64,000 nt of DNA from Candidatus Intricatilinea gracilis (GTDB lineage: Bacteria; Pseudomonadota; Gammaproteobacteria; Burkholderiales; Burkholderiaceae_C). Shown here in pieces: positions 17,250-26,194 of the stretch (positions are counted from its first letter, which is position 1; every line of letters begins with the position of its first letter). The stretch spans positions 62,001 through 126,000 of the forward strand of contig JADJDQ010000001.1 in assembly GCA_016702605.1 (NCBI GenBank), in the 5' to 3' direction. The notes beneath the pieces are model-generated. The model ran no database searches and was not told the DNA's origin. It worked only from the letters and a program-made list of their open reading frames with translations. The position numbers and the translations under genes were made by a program.

Positions 17250-17359
17250 GCACTGGAAACCCAATCGGGCCGCATCGCCAATCCATTTGTTGGGCATCAG
17301 AAACCCATTTGCTGTGCACCAAAAACCCATTCGGGTCCAATCCGAAATACATTGACCGC
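17250..17359. repeat. Iteron-like array of 22-bp direct repeats (4 clear units, a weak fifth)
   Basis: Units begin at 17250, 17272, 17294 and 17316, with a weaker one at 17338, each exactly 22 bp apart. The shared core is close to GCAYCRGAAACCCATTYG. Spacing of two helical turns places each unit on the same DNA face, as in iterons or cooperative regulator sites. There are no spacers, so it is not a CRISPR array. It lies about 600 bp before the SLBB export gene. Confidence 0.5.
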
Positions 17360-17951
17360 AACAGGCCAGGACATGGCAACGGTGCGGCGATACAACGCCC
17401 TGCAGCCCCCGAACGTCTGCTCGAGGTCCGACGGTCAACTCGGTCGAGCACCACACCAGCCGGCGCCCGGGGACTATCCATCAAGGCACGCATCTCGATC
17501 ACCCTGCGGGCCTTCGACCGCCTCCTGCCCCTTGGCTGAACGCGCAGAGACCCAGCCATCAGTGCAAGCTGCTGCCGGTTGACGGCGCGGGCTACAGCGT
17601 GGAAGCGGACTCGTCCGTGGTGGCAACAGCCCTTCGGCGGCGGTGACGGGCGGTCGCCGGCGCTGTTGGCGCGCTTGGCGCTGTCAGTGGTTACCCACCC
17701 TTACACCATGAACTGAGCTGATGCGCCCTCTGCCGCGTCCGGCCGGGGGGATTACTGCCCGGCACGCCGTGGCCGCGTCTTACACTCACGCCGGCTTAAT
17801 TCAGCCCCCGAACAGGGTGGTGACTCCTTCGATGCGCAATTTTGATCAATGTCGTCATGCCGGCCGCTCACAGGATGGCCGGGCCGGCTTCGAGCACGAC
17901 GAGACGACCTGTCCAACGTCGACACATGACATGCCCAGTCTCGGGCAGGTC

Positions 17952-20333
17952 ATGACCGAAGCCGGCTCAGCCCGTCGTGCCATGCGCCGCTGGGGCACGG
18001 CACTCCTGCTGTGTGTGGCCGTCACTGCACAGGCACAGTCGGTCGGCATCCCCGGACTCGGCGGAAGCGGCGGTGGCGGCGGCGGCAGTTCCGCAGGCAT
18101 GAGTGGCGGTGGCGGCGCCAGCACCGGTGGCGGCATGAACACCCCTGCCCTGCCTGGTGTGCCCACCATCAACAACCTCAACCCCAGCGACGCGTCGCGC
18201 CAGCAGCAGCAACAGCAGAACGCCGCACCCGACATGGCGCCAGAGGTCAAGGCCGACCTCGGCGCCGGCACCCTGCGTGAACCACTCGAAGAGAACGAGT
18301 TCCAGCGTTTCGTCTTCAACGCCACCGGCCAGAAGCTCGGCCTGTTCGCCCAGCGTTATTTCGACAACGCCGCGCAACGCACCTACGCCCCCATCGACCG
18401 TGTGCCCGTGCCTGCCGACTACGTACTCGGCCCCGGCGACGAGTTGTACATCCGCGCCTGGGGCAGCATCGACGTCGACTTCCGCACCACCATCGACCGC
18501 AACGGCCTGGTCAACCTGCCGCGGGTGGGCACCTTCAACGTCGCGGGCACCAAGGCGGGCGACATCGACAGCACGCTGCGCGCTCAGGTTGGCCGCATCT
18601 TCAAGAACTTCAGCCTCAACGTCACCCTGGGCCAGCTACGCAGCATCCAGGTGTTCGTCGTCGGCCAGGCGCGCAAACCCGGCAGTTACACCGTCAGCAG
18701 CCTGTCGACGCTGGTCAACGTCATCTTTGCCAGCGGCGGCCCCAGCCCCAACGGCAGCATGCGCAAGGTGCAGCTCAAGCGCGACGGCAGTGTCGTCACC
18801 GAAATCGACCTCTACGACTTTCTGGTCAACGGCAGCAAAGCCAGGGACGCCCGCCTGCTGCCCGGCGACGTCATCGTCTACGGCCCGGCCGGCCCGCGCG
18901 CCGCCCTGATCGGCTCACTTGACACCCCTGCCATCTACGAACTCAAGGACGGCGGCGAAAACATCGGCGACGTGCTCGCCTACGGCGGCGGCACCCGCGC
19001 CAGCACCAACCTGCAAAACGCCCAGCTCGAACGCATCGACGCCAGCAACCCCCGGGCACCCCGCAGCGTGCAAAGTGTCGAACTCGCCGGTGCCATCACC
19101 CGCATGAAGTTACGCGACGGTGATGTGCTGACCCTGTTCGGTGTGGCCCCTCAGTTCTCGAACGCCGTCACGTTGCGCGGCAACGTGGCTGCGCCGCTGC
19201 GGTATCCCTTCAGCCCCGGCATGCGCGTCAGCACGCTCATCCCGGACCGCGACGCGCTGATCACGAGCGACTATTACCTGCGCAAGAACAAACTCGTGCA
19301 GTTCACCGAAACCACCGACATCAGCGCCGTCAAACTCGAACGCGACGTGCGCAATATGGTCGACGAGCCCAATTGGGAATATGCCGCGATCGAGCGCCTC
19401 AACGCCAACCGCATCAGCACCGAGATCATCCCGTTCAACCTCGGCAAGGCGGTCATCGACCGTGACCCTGCCAATGACCTCGAGCTCAAACCCGGTGACG
19501 TCGTCACCATCTTCGGGCGTGCCGATATCCGCAACCCTGTTGCCAGCAAGATTCGACTGGTCAAGGTAGAAGGTGAAGTCAGTGCTCCGGGGGTCTACCA
19601 GGTCAAACCCGGCGACACCCTGCGCAGCCTGATTGCAAGAACCGGCGGCATCACTCCAGACGCGTATATCTACGGTGCGGATTTCAGTCGCGCCGAAACC
19701 CGCAAGGCGCAACAGATCGCGCTGGATGACGCAGTGCGCCGACTCGAAAATCAGCTGCTTGCCGCCAGCGCAGAACAAACGGCCAACCTCGCAGCCACCG
19801 ACCAGCAAAGCGCCACCCAACTCAGGCTGTCCCAGGCCGAACTGCGCAAGGCGCAGCTTGCCAGGCTGAGAAGCATCAAACCCAACGGACGCATCGCACT
19901 CGAACTCCCAACCACGGCGGTTTCTACCGGGGATCTGCCAGACCTGACGCTCGAAGACGGCGATCGCATCATGATCCCGAATAAGCCAAGCTTCGTCTTT
20001 GCAGTTGGCGCTGTCGCCAACTCGAACGGCCTGCTCTGGCGTCCGGGGCGGCAACTCACCAACTACCTCGATTCGGCCGGCGTCGAACCCGATGCCGACG
20101 AAGAAAACATCTTCGTGGTGCGTGCCGACGGCAGTGTGCAGCACAGCACCAGACGCGGCTGGTTCAATAGTCTCGAAAAATTGGAACTGATGCCTGGCGA
20201 CACCGTTGTGGTACCTGACAAGACCAATCGCGAGACATTCTGGACGGCGTTGACACGGGGGTTGAAGGACTGGAGTCAGATTCTGTATCAGTTCGGCCTT
20301 TCCGCCGCGGCCATTAAGACCCTGCGGAACTGA
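17952..20333 (+). CDS. SLBB-domain polysaccharide export protein (Wza-like)
   Basis: This outer-membrane export channel component carries polysaccharide across the periplasm and outer membrane. From ATG 17952 it has 793 residues with a signal peptide (basic ARRAMRRWG, hydrophobic ALLLCVAVTAQAQ, cleavage near residue 28). A Gly/Ser-rich and then Gln-rich low-complexity linker follows (GGSGGGGGGSS, RQQQQQQNAAPD). The Poly_export domain begins at YVLGPGDELYIRAWGSIDVD, followed by several SLBB domains (for example VEGEVSAPGVYQVKPGDTLR). The length is about twice Wza, as in multi-SLBB members. The frame is open further upstream to 17721, and ATGs at 17931 and 17982 are alternatives. I chose 17952 for the AGG just before it and the best signal-peptide shape. 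The Wzz-like gene follows after 18 bp. Confidence 0.88.
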   Translation: MTEAGSARRAMRRWGTALLLCVAVTAQAQSVGIPGLGGSGGGGGGSSAGMSGGGGASTGGGMNTPALPGVPTINNLNPSDASRQQQQQQNAAPDMAPEVKADLGAGTLREPLEENEFQRFVFNATGQKLGLFAQRYFDNAAQRTYAPIDRVPVPADYVLGPGDELYIRAWGSIDVDFRTTIDRNGLVNLPRVGTFNVAGTKAGDIDSTLRAQVGRIFKNFSLNVTLGQLRSIQVFVVGQARKPGSYTVSSLSTLVNVIFASGGPSPNGSMRKVQLKRDGSVVTEIDLYDFLVNGSKARDARLLPGDVIVYGPAGPRAALIGSLDTPAIYELKDGGENIGDVLAYGGGTRASTNLQNAQLERIDASNPRAPRSVQSVELAGAITRMKLRDGDVLTLFGVAPQFSNAVTLRGNVAAPLRYPFSPGMRVSTLIPDRDALITSDYYLRKNKLVQFTETTDISAVKLERDVRNMVDEPNWEYAAIERLNANRISTEIIPFNLGKAVIDRDPANDLELKPGDVVTIFGRADIRNPVASKIRLVKVEGEVSAPGVYQVKPGDTLRSLIARTGGITPDAYIYGADFSRAETRKAQQIALDDAVRRLENQLLAASAEQTANLAATDQQSATQLRLSQAELRKAQLARLRSIKPNGRIALELPTTAVSTGDLPDLTLEDGDRIMIPNKPSFVFAVGAVANSNGLLWRPGRQLTNYLDSAGVEPDADEENIFVVRADGSVQHSTRRGWFNSLEKLELMPGDTVVVPDKTNRETFWTALTRGLKDWSQILYQFGLSAAAIKTLRN

Positions 20334-20351
20334 TCGCGCGCCATTACCACC

Positions 20352-21509
20352 ATGACTCAACCCCGAACCGCCGACAACACGCAGGAACAAGTCGCCCAGA
20401 ACGATGACATCGATCTGCTGGAGATTTTTACCCGCTTGAAGTCCAGATGGCGATTGTTGGTGCTTGCCCCCATTGGCGCTGGCGTTGTTGCTTTTGGTGC
20501 GACATACCTGGTCACGCCAACGTTCACCGCCGCGGCACAACTGATGCCGCCACAACAGCAATCATCGGCGAGTGCCCTGCTGGGTAGCCTTGGCGGGCTT
20601 GCAGGTGCAGTCGCTGGTGGCGCGCTGCCAGGCTTGAAGAACCCCTCCGACCAATGGGTCGGCCTGCTGCGGTCCCGCACCATCGCCGACAAGATCGTCG
20701 ACCGTTTCAAATTGCAAGGAGTCTATGAAGCGGAATATCGATTCCAGGCACGCGAGCGACTTGGATCCAATTCAAGAATATCTGCAGGGAAAGATGGTTT
20801 GATCGACGTCGAGGTCGACGACACGAGCCCAGACCGGGCGGCGGCCATTGCAAACGCCTACGTCACCGAACTGCAAGCGCTGATGACCAGTCTGGCCCTC
20901 AGCGAAGCAGGACAGCGCCGTGTGTTCTTCGAAAAGCAGCTTCAGGAAGCACGCGACAACCTAATCACAGCGGAAACGGCACTCAAGCAAAGCGCCATTA
21001 GCGCGGCTGTTGTACGGTTGAGTCCGGAAGCCTCGGTCAGCGCCCTGGCGCAACTGCAAGCCCAGGTAACCGCCCAGGAGGTGACGATCAGCGTCATGCG
21101 CGGCAGCATGACTGCAGACAATCCGGAACTCCGCCGTGCCACGATGGAACTTGCGGGACTGCGAGACCAACTCAAACGCGTCGAAAGGGCCGACCCTGCC
21201 GCTGCCAGCCAGGAAGGAGCCGCCTACATCTCCAAGTTCCGCACCTTCAAGTACTACGAGACCCTGTTTGAATTGATCGCACGCCAGTATGAACTCGCCA
21301 AGTCGGACGAAGCCCGAGATGGAGCCCTGGTTCAAGTGATTGATCCAGCAATGCCGCCGGAACTGAAGTCAAAACCGAAACGTGTCTTGACGTCGATAGT
21401 CACGCTGGCGGGGGTCTTCGTCGCCTGCATGCTCTGGGCGCTCATGGGCGCGAAAGGCCGTAAAAGGGCAATCGCCCCCATCAACACGCTGGAATTGCAG
21501 AAGCATTAA
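20352..21509 (+). CDS. Wzz-family polysaccharide chain-length/co-polymerase protein
   Basis: The 385-residue inner-membrane protein sets polymer length together with Wzy. It has a short cytoplasmic start containing DDIDLLEIFTRLKSRW, TM1 at about 35-54, and a large periplasmic helical region (about 55-345) with coiled-coil stretches. TM2 follows at about 346-367, preceded by the Pro-rich IDPAMPPELKSKPKR segment typical of Wzz proteins. There is no C-terminal tyrosine-kinase domain, so it is not a fused Wzc. It forms a plus-strand pair with the SLBB export gene. Its TAA stop overlaps the stop of the convergent glycosyltransferase by four bases. Confidence 0.88.
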   Translation: MTQPRTADNTQEQVAQNDDIDLLEIFTRLKSRWRLLVLAPIGAGVVAFGATYLVTPTFTAAAQLMPPQQQSSASALLGSLGGLAGAVAGGALPGLKNPSDQWVGLLRSRTIADKIVDRFKLQGVYEAEYRFQARERLGSNSRISAGKDGLIDVEVDDTSPDRAAAIANAYVTELQALMTSLALSEAGQRRVFFEKQLQEARDNLITAETALKQSAISAAVVRLSPEASVSALAQLQAQVTAQEVTISVMRGSMTADNPELRRATMELAGLRDQLKRVERADPAAASQEGAAYISKFRTFKYYETLFELIARQYELAKSDEARDGALVQVIDPAMPPELKSKPKRVLTSIVTLAGVFVACMLWALMGAKGRKRAIAPINTLELQKH

Positions 21510-22318
21510 TCCCGCTGAATGCTTGCCAGCATCATGCGATTGCGCCTGCGGCGCGTCGCATCGAAGATCCATCCCCATTTACCGAAATACTGCAACGCTG
21601 AGCGAAGGTGGTAGCCCAGCAACTTCCGGTTGCCGTAAGAGCCCTTGGCATAGTCATGCACCACCTGCACCTGAGGCAGGTACATGGTCCGTCCCAGATC
21701 GCCCAGACGGCGCACCAGGTCGACATCCTCCATATACATAAAGTAGCGCTCGTCAAATCCGCCGAGCTGCCTAAGCAAATCGGTACGCACCATCAGGCAA
21801 CATCCGGAAAGGGTCGGCACCTCGCAGGTCGCTTCCTGTGACAGCGAATGCAGCTCATAGCGCTGGTTGATAAGGTCGCGAATATGCCGCGACGGTATGA
21901 ATCGTCGCAATATCAGATCAACAGGTGTAGGCAACAGCTTACACAGTCGTTGCAAACTGCCATCGGCGTAGTTGATGCGCGGCATCACGGCAGCCACGTC
22001 ACTCGATTCCTCTACATACTTCTGCAGCGCAGGCAACACCTCGGCGGAGAACCGCACGTCCGGATTGAGCAGCAAATGCACGCTCGAATCAGCCGGAAGC
22101 CGAGGCAGGATGCGGTTGTGCCCCTTGCCAAATCCAAGATTGGCGTCATTGAACGAATAGCATACCCTCGGATGCGAGAACAGCTCGTGTTGCAAGGGCT
22201 TCGGTGAGTTGTCGGAAACCCAAAGCACACCATTCGGCGCACTAGCTAGGAAAGACGAAATCGCCTGGCCATAGATGATCGGGTCATTGCAATACAACAC
22301 CAGAGAAGCAGTGATCAT
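21506..22318 (-). CDS. Family 2 glycosyltransferase (rhamnosyltransferase-like)
   Basis: This 270-residue protein, from ATG 22318 (MITASLVLYCNDP), resembles GT2 enzymes annotated as rhamnosyltransferases. The N-terminal nucleotide-sugar fold has VSDNSP, then NLGFGKGHN and the metal-binding LLNPDVRF segment (an NPD variant of DxD). The acceptor region carries MVRTDLLRQLGGFDERYFMYMEDVDLVRR, where the ED is the likely catalytic base. The frame is open upstream to 22363, but that would overlap the preceding gene. The chosen start leaves 5 bp between genes, with AAGGG upstream. It is the last gene of the pseudaminate/polysaccharide run. The sugar donor is not predictable. Confidence 0.88.
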   Translation of the reverse strand: MITASLVLYCNDPIIYGQAISSFLASAPNGVLWVSDNSPKPLQHELFSHPRVCYSFNDANLGFGKGHNRILPRLPADSSVHLLLNPDVRFSAEVLPALQKYVEESSDVAAVMPRINYADGSLQRLCKLLPTPVDLILRRFIPSRHIRDLINQRYELHSLSQEATCEVPTLSGCCLMVRTDLLRQLGGFDERYFMYMEDVDLVRRLGDLGRTMYLPQVQVVHDYAKGSYGNRKLLGYHLRSALQYFGKWGWIFDATRRRRNRMMLASIQRD

Positions 22319-22323
22319 CTTGT

Positions 22324-23469
22324 TCACAGACCCTTTATCAACAACGACCACAACTCTGCCCAATCACGTGCAAAGGGCGAAGCAGGCTCGTCGAACCGTG
22401 CGTGCGCGCCAACCCAAGTCTGTTTTGACAGAGCTCGCATCGCGCCAGCCCAGCCGGTCACATCAGTCGCCCCGATGAACTGCACACGGTCATAGTTGCC
22501 TACCGTTTCGTGGGCATACGGAAGATCGGCCACAAGCAAGGGGCGAGCAATGGCCTTGGCCTCAGTTATCGGCAAACCCCATGTCTCGAGCTTGCTCGGA
22601 AACAGCACCGCGTGTGCCTCCTGATACTGCTTCTGCATCTCGACGCGATCCTGGCGCCCCATGAACTTCACCGTAGGGAGATGCCCATAGCGGGCCAACA
22701 AATGCCGTGCATAAGCATTCTCATGGCCATCCAGCGTCAAACGCAGCTCGAACTCGACACCCGCATGCTCTGTCAACATCTCTGCCGCAGCTAGAACCGT
22801 CTCGACATTCTTGAAGACACGAGGTAAAGCTGGATAGAGAAAAACCGTTCGCACTTGCCGAGCAGCAGAATCGAACCCGGGTCGCACATCTTCAGACGCC
22901 AATTGCGGCACACCATGGCTGACCGCGACAGCAACAGAAGCCTGCCCGGGGTGGGCGACGATCAAAGGCAAATTGCCGAAGCGGGATCGAAACTCCTCAC
23001 GAATCCACTGCTGCTGCACCACCACCCAGCCATTGCGGCGAATGAAAGCACCATACAGACGAGCATAGAAGCGATTGAACAGCCAGAGAGCCGGCTCTAG
23101 TCGAGCCTCACGCCAAGGGAGTCGATAGAAGGGAGAAGGGTTATGGCAATACACCGCCTGTCGCCGCGCCACGACACGTGGCGTGATGTCATGCAATGAA
23201 AACCACAGATCCACCGGCCAGTCAAGCGAACGTTGCCTGAACCCAAACCACTCGTGCCTTAGGCGACTCAGCCACGACGCCTTGGCATCGCGAACCTCAA
23301 TCAGTTCCACACGAGGCACGTCAAGAAGACGCCCGTCGTGCACCAACGCGATGATCCGCCACTCCGACCCGAGCACCTGCGAAGCTGACGCTAGGCACTC
23401 GCGCAGCACAGTCAGCGGCCCACCCTCAGTGAAGTTGACCGCAGAAATCACAACACACTTTGCGCTCAT
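22324..23469 (-). CDS. Family 4-type glycosyltransferase
   Basis: The product (381 residues from ATG 23469, MSAKCVVISAVNFTEGGPLT; an in-frame GTG at 23481 is an alternative) has the GT-B fold. GGPLTVL near the N-terminus is the acceptor-side glycine loop. The C-terminal half has KFMGRQDRVEMQKQYQEAH and FPSKLETWGLPITEAKAIARPLL, the GT4 E-x7-E-like donor motif. It probably adds one sugar of the repeat unit on the cytoplasmic face of the inner membrane. It lies 14 bp after the capsule-type gene. Donor and acceptor are unknown. Confidence 0.86.
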   Translation of the reverse strand: MSAKCVVISAVNFTEGGPLTVLRECLASASQVLGSEWRIIALVHDGRLLDVPRVELIEVRDAKASWLSRLRHEWFGFRQRSLDWPVDLWFSLHDITPRVVARRQAVYCHNPSPFYRLPWREARLEPALWLFNRFYARLYGAFIRRNGWVVVQQQWIREEFRSRFGNLPLIVAHPGQASVAVAVSHGVPQLASEDVRPGFDSAARQVRTVFLYPALPRVFKNVETVLAAAEMLTEHAGVEFELRLTLDGHENAYARHLLARYGHLPTVKFMGRQDRVEMQKQYQEAHAVLFPSKLETWGLPITEAKAIARPLLVADLPYAHETVGNYDRVQFIGATDVTGWAGAMRALSKQTWVGAHARFDEPASPFARDWAELWSLLIKGL

Positions 23470-23483
23470 GCGAGGGTTCACGT

Positions 23484-24995
23484 TTAACCGCCACAGGCGG
23501 GTTGCCCGGCTGCGGACAAGGGCACCCCGGAGCCAATCAACTCCACCGAGTCATCTGGCTGCACAGCACGATGAAGTACCTCACGCAGCACTGGCCAAAC
23601 CTGCTCGACCAGTTTCGCCGTACCAGCATCATCAAGAGAGAAATTCAATACACCTGGGTATGTCCCCATGTAATACGCCGCGACAAAATCAGAATTATAG
23701 TCACTTCCAACCACCAACGGCGAATCAAGATGCGTCACCAACAATTCGAATAGTCGAGCAGGATTATCGACCCTGACGACATTGGGATGGAACTCGTAGA
23801 AAACAGACCCATATAAGAATACGCGCTTGTTTAACAAAAGCGCCTCGTATCCCACAGTGCTCGTCAGCGTAATCACCGCAAGACTGTCACGAATCAACTG
23901 TTTCGTGTTTGCAGTTGGCGCAATCAACCGAACATTCGGCAACACCGAGATCTTCCGATAGAACTCCACAGACGGATAACCATACGCACTGATGTGATCC
24001 TTGACGTAGAGCATCTTCCCGAACGGCAAGTTGAATGCAATATTTCGAATCACTTCATATTCATCAAGATAAGTTCCTGCCAGAATAGATGTCGACGACT
24101 CGGGATGAAAATGCAGCGGATACAAGACATATTCGTCACCGGATTCTGGATTGGAATAGTATTTCCTTATCACGGGCAACTTGAACTTGCGGCGAATATT
24201 GCGCCATACCATTTCCCAGGATAACCCCAATGGATCCCCAACCTGAAACGCATGCAAGTGGTCGTCGTTCCTATGCCGCCACGCACGCTTGAATTTTTCA
24301 AGTTTCATCACATTAAAATATCTATTCGAAAGGCTTAAGTTATCCAAATTATTGAAATGCATGTAATCAGGGACAATCTTTTCAATATTATCTAGATACC
24401 TAACACACCAATCAGTAACCTCAGAAGGCGGAACCATCCCCCCGCCTCTTATTTTTTTCAAGTAACTTTCATACGTGCCAGCCTCACCAAAGGGATCCAT
24501 AACGACAGCGAACCGCCCAGGCAAGCGAGACCCAACCAACCCAATGTACTTTACACCGCGATGGCGCGCAACCATCCATGCAAAATGGGCAAACGCGTTC
24601 GATATATTTTCATAGAAAATAACATCGATTCTATTAGAAACAATAATACTATCGAAGTATTTCCATAGCGCATTGACTAATTTTCGATAGTATGCCACCG
24701 AACGACCACCCTCAAAACCATATACAGATCCTCGCTCAAAATCAGAGAGCAGAGCAGAATTTAGATTGGTTGACCCTATAACTTCCGACTCGACCGAAGC
24801 AGCACCAAAGCGGGAAAAATATTCGGAGAATCCATAGCACTGCAAACCAAGCGCCGGCAACCCATTAGCGTCAGATGAATAGGCACAATCATACGCAATG
24901 GTCACCGAATTACCTTCAGACGCCAGTTTCAGCGAGATTGCATTAAAAAACCGATGATAATTTGGGGCAGAGTTGGATAAAACTAAAATATTCAT
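23484..24995 (-). CDS. Capsule-synthesis family protein (KpsC/KpsS-like), candidate nonulosonate transferase
   Basis: This 503-residue protein resembles the Capsule_synth family, whose best-known members transfer Kdo from CMP-Kdo. Supporting segments are VLYPLHFHPESSTS, MLYVKDHISAYGY and the C-terminal ITLTSTVGYEALLLNKRVFLYG, which match the family's His-rich and TSTVGxEAL motifs. CMP-activated pseudaminate is made by the adjacent pse genes and is chemically like CMP-Kdo, so this is the best local candidate for the pseudaminyl transferase. That is inference. Coding sequence here is clearly AT-richer than the pse genes. It overlaps no neighbour; the Wzy gene ends 2 bp upstream. Confidence 0.75.
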   Translation of the reverse strand: MNILVLSNSAPNYHRFFNAISLKLASEGNSVTIAYDCAYSSDANGLPALGLQCYGFSEYFSRFGAASVESEVIGSTNLNSALLSDFERGSVYGFEGGRSVAYYRKLVNALWKYFDSIIVSNRIDVIFYENISNAFAHFAWMVARHRGVKYIGLVGSRLPGRFAVVMDPFGEAGTYESYLKKIRGGGMVPPSEVTDWCVRYLDNIEKIVPDYMHFNNLDNLSLSNRYFNVMKLEKFKRAWRHRNDDHLHAFQVGDPLGLSWEMVWRNIRRKFKLPVIRKYYSNPESGDEYVLYPLHFHPESSTSILAGTYLDEYEVIRNIAFNLPFGKMLYVKDHISAYGYPSVEFYRKISVLPNVRLIAPTANTKQLIRDSLAVITLTSTVGYEALLLNKRVFLYGSVFYEFHPNVVRVDNPARLFELLVTHLDSPLVVGSDYNSDFVAAYYMGTYPGVLNFSLDDAGTAKLVEQVWPVLREVLHRAVQPDDSVELIGSGVPLSAAGQPACGG

Positions 24996-24997
24996 AC

Positions 24998-26194
24998 CTA
25001 GCTGACCTTAAGTTTTAGCCGATTCACCCGAATACCATGGTCGCGCAACATTTCATTTGGACAGAAGACGATCCAAATCCAAAATAGAGAAATCAACGCC
25101 GAGCCATCAATTGGCGCCTCAATTATCCCAACCGTTAGGAATACACCAGAAAGCACCGCAACACGGAGGCGAAGAGAAACATCTACCTGCGCTAAATTTC
25201 GCAAGAAGTAGTATGCAAAAAGTACAACCCCAACCAACCCAAAGCTATTAATGAAATATACATATAGCGAATCCGCATCATTCTCCTTCCCACCAAGTAA
25301 ATAACCCCAAATAGATCGCCCTTCCGACCGTCCACTTATGAGTTCAAGACGATTCGACAGTAACTCATTTACATCAATTCCAAGAATCAACCCCAAAGCC
25401 GTGGAAACTTCGATCGGAAATAAGCCGATAAGCAATCCGAGAGCCAAGACAAAATATAACCAGGATCTTACAAGCATCTCATACAACCCAAACAGCCACC
25501 GCGGATCGGCCCGCCACTGGACCGCCAAGATCAGATAACACAAAGCATATGCGCGACTTTGAGCAAACCAATAGAAGCCAATCATAACTGCACCACACCC
25601 AGCGAATAGAATCATGCTCTTATAGTAATATCCAACAAATGCCGCCGAAAATACAAAAAAATACATTGTATTCGGATTGGCAAAGCCCAATCCATCTTTT
25701 ACTCTCCCCTGCCATTCGAACATCTTGGTTGGAATTGCACCGAAAAGCGAGAACCCAACAATGCAAAGGACCACAGCAAGTGATGCATAGGCAGTAGTCA
25801 AAAAGTATTGACGAGACTCACGCCCACTGCCAACCGATGAAGCCAATATTGTTAGAATTAGCAAGTCCACGTATGACAAATACGCCGCCGTTGCGACATA
25901 GGGCAGTAATATTATCGCCAATAAGAATACATTTGTCCGAACCGTCAACCTATAGGCAACCCCGGAAATCCACAAGAGTAACAATAATATATATATTAAT
26001 AGACGAATCGCCACGAAGTCATTTGATAGGGACTCATTTTCACGCACAAGATACACCGAGCCGACTATATATAAAAGATAGCCAACAAGAAACAATGCGC
26101 GAAAACACTTAGCCATAGTCATCAACCATTCGCAATGCGCGTGACTACGGTAGGCGAAAACATATATGCCATCAATTAACTTACCGATAGCCAT
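24998..26194 (-). CDS. wzy: O-antigen/capsule polymerase (Wzy-like)
   Basis: This is a 398-residue, very hydrophobic protein with roughly ten to twelve membrane segments and a larger loop around residues 270-310 (GIDVNELLSNRLELISGRSE, WGYLLGGKENDADSLYV). The loop layout and location suit Wzy polymerases, which join repeat units in the periplasm. Wzy sequences are too divergent for motif proof, so the call rests on topology and on Wzx, Wzz and transferases nearby. The start ATG 26194 overlaps the acyltransferase gene by 19 bp; ATGs at 26122 and 26116 are alternatives. The gene is among the most AT-rich in the window. Confidence 0.75.
   Translation of the reverse strand: MAIGKLIDGIYVFAYRSHAHCEWLMTMAKCFRALFLVGYLLYIVGSVYLVRENESLSNDFVAIRLLIYILLLLLWISGVAYRLTVRTNVFLLAIILLPYVATAAYLSYVDLLILTILASSVGSGRESRQYFLTTAYASLAVVLCIVGFSLFGAIPTKMFEWQGRVKDGLGFANPNTMYFFVFSAAFVGYYYKSMILFAGCGAVMIGFYWFAQSRAYALCYLILAVQWRADPRWLFGLYEMLVRSWLYFVLALGLLIGLFPIEVSTALGLILGIDVNELLSNRLELISGRSEGRSIWGYLLGGKENDADSLYVYFINSFGLVGVVLFAYYFLRNLAQVDVSLRLRVAVLSGVFLTVGIIEAPIDGSALISLFWIWIVFCPNEMLRDHGIRVNRLKLKVS

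Larger units (their letters stand above)
16768..17951. other. Gene-poor junction of about 1.2 kb
   Basis: No convincing full-length gene is visible. The stretch holds a 16-bp inverted repeat (16942-16957), a 7-bp-stem hairpin (16971-16987), a small open frame on the minus strand (16968-17126), and a direct repeat array with a 22-bp period (17250-17359). The remainder, about 17360-17951, should hold the promoter and leader of the SLBB export gene, but I see no clear sigma-70 boxes. Confidence 0.5.

Noticed and set aside
17250..17359. Short repeats as a CRISPR array
   Set aside because: The 22-bp units are contiguous and degenerate, with no spacers and no cas genes.
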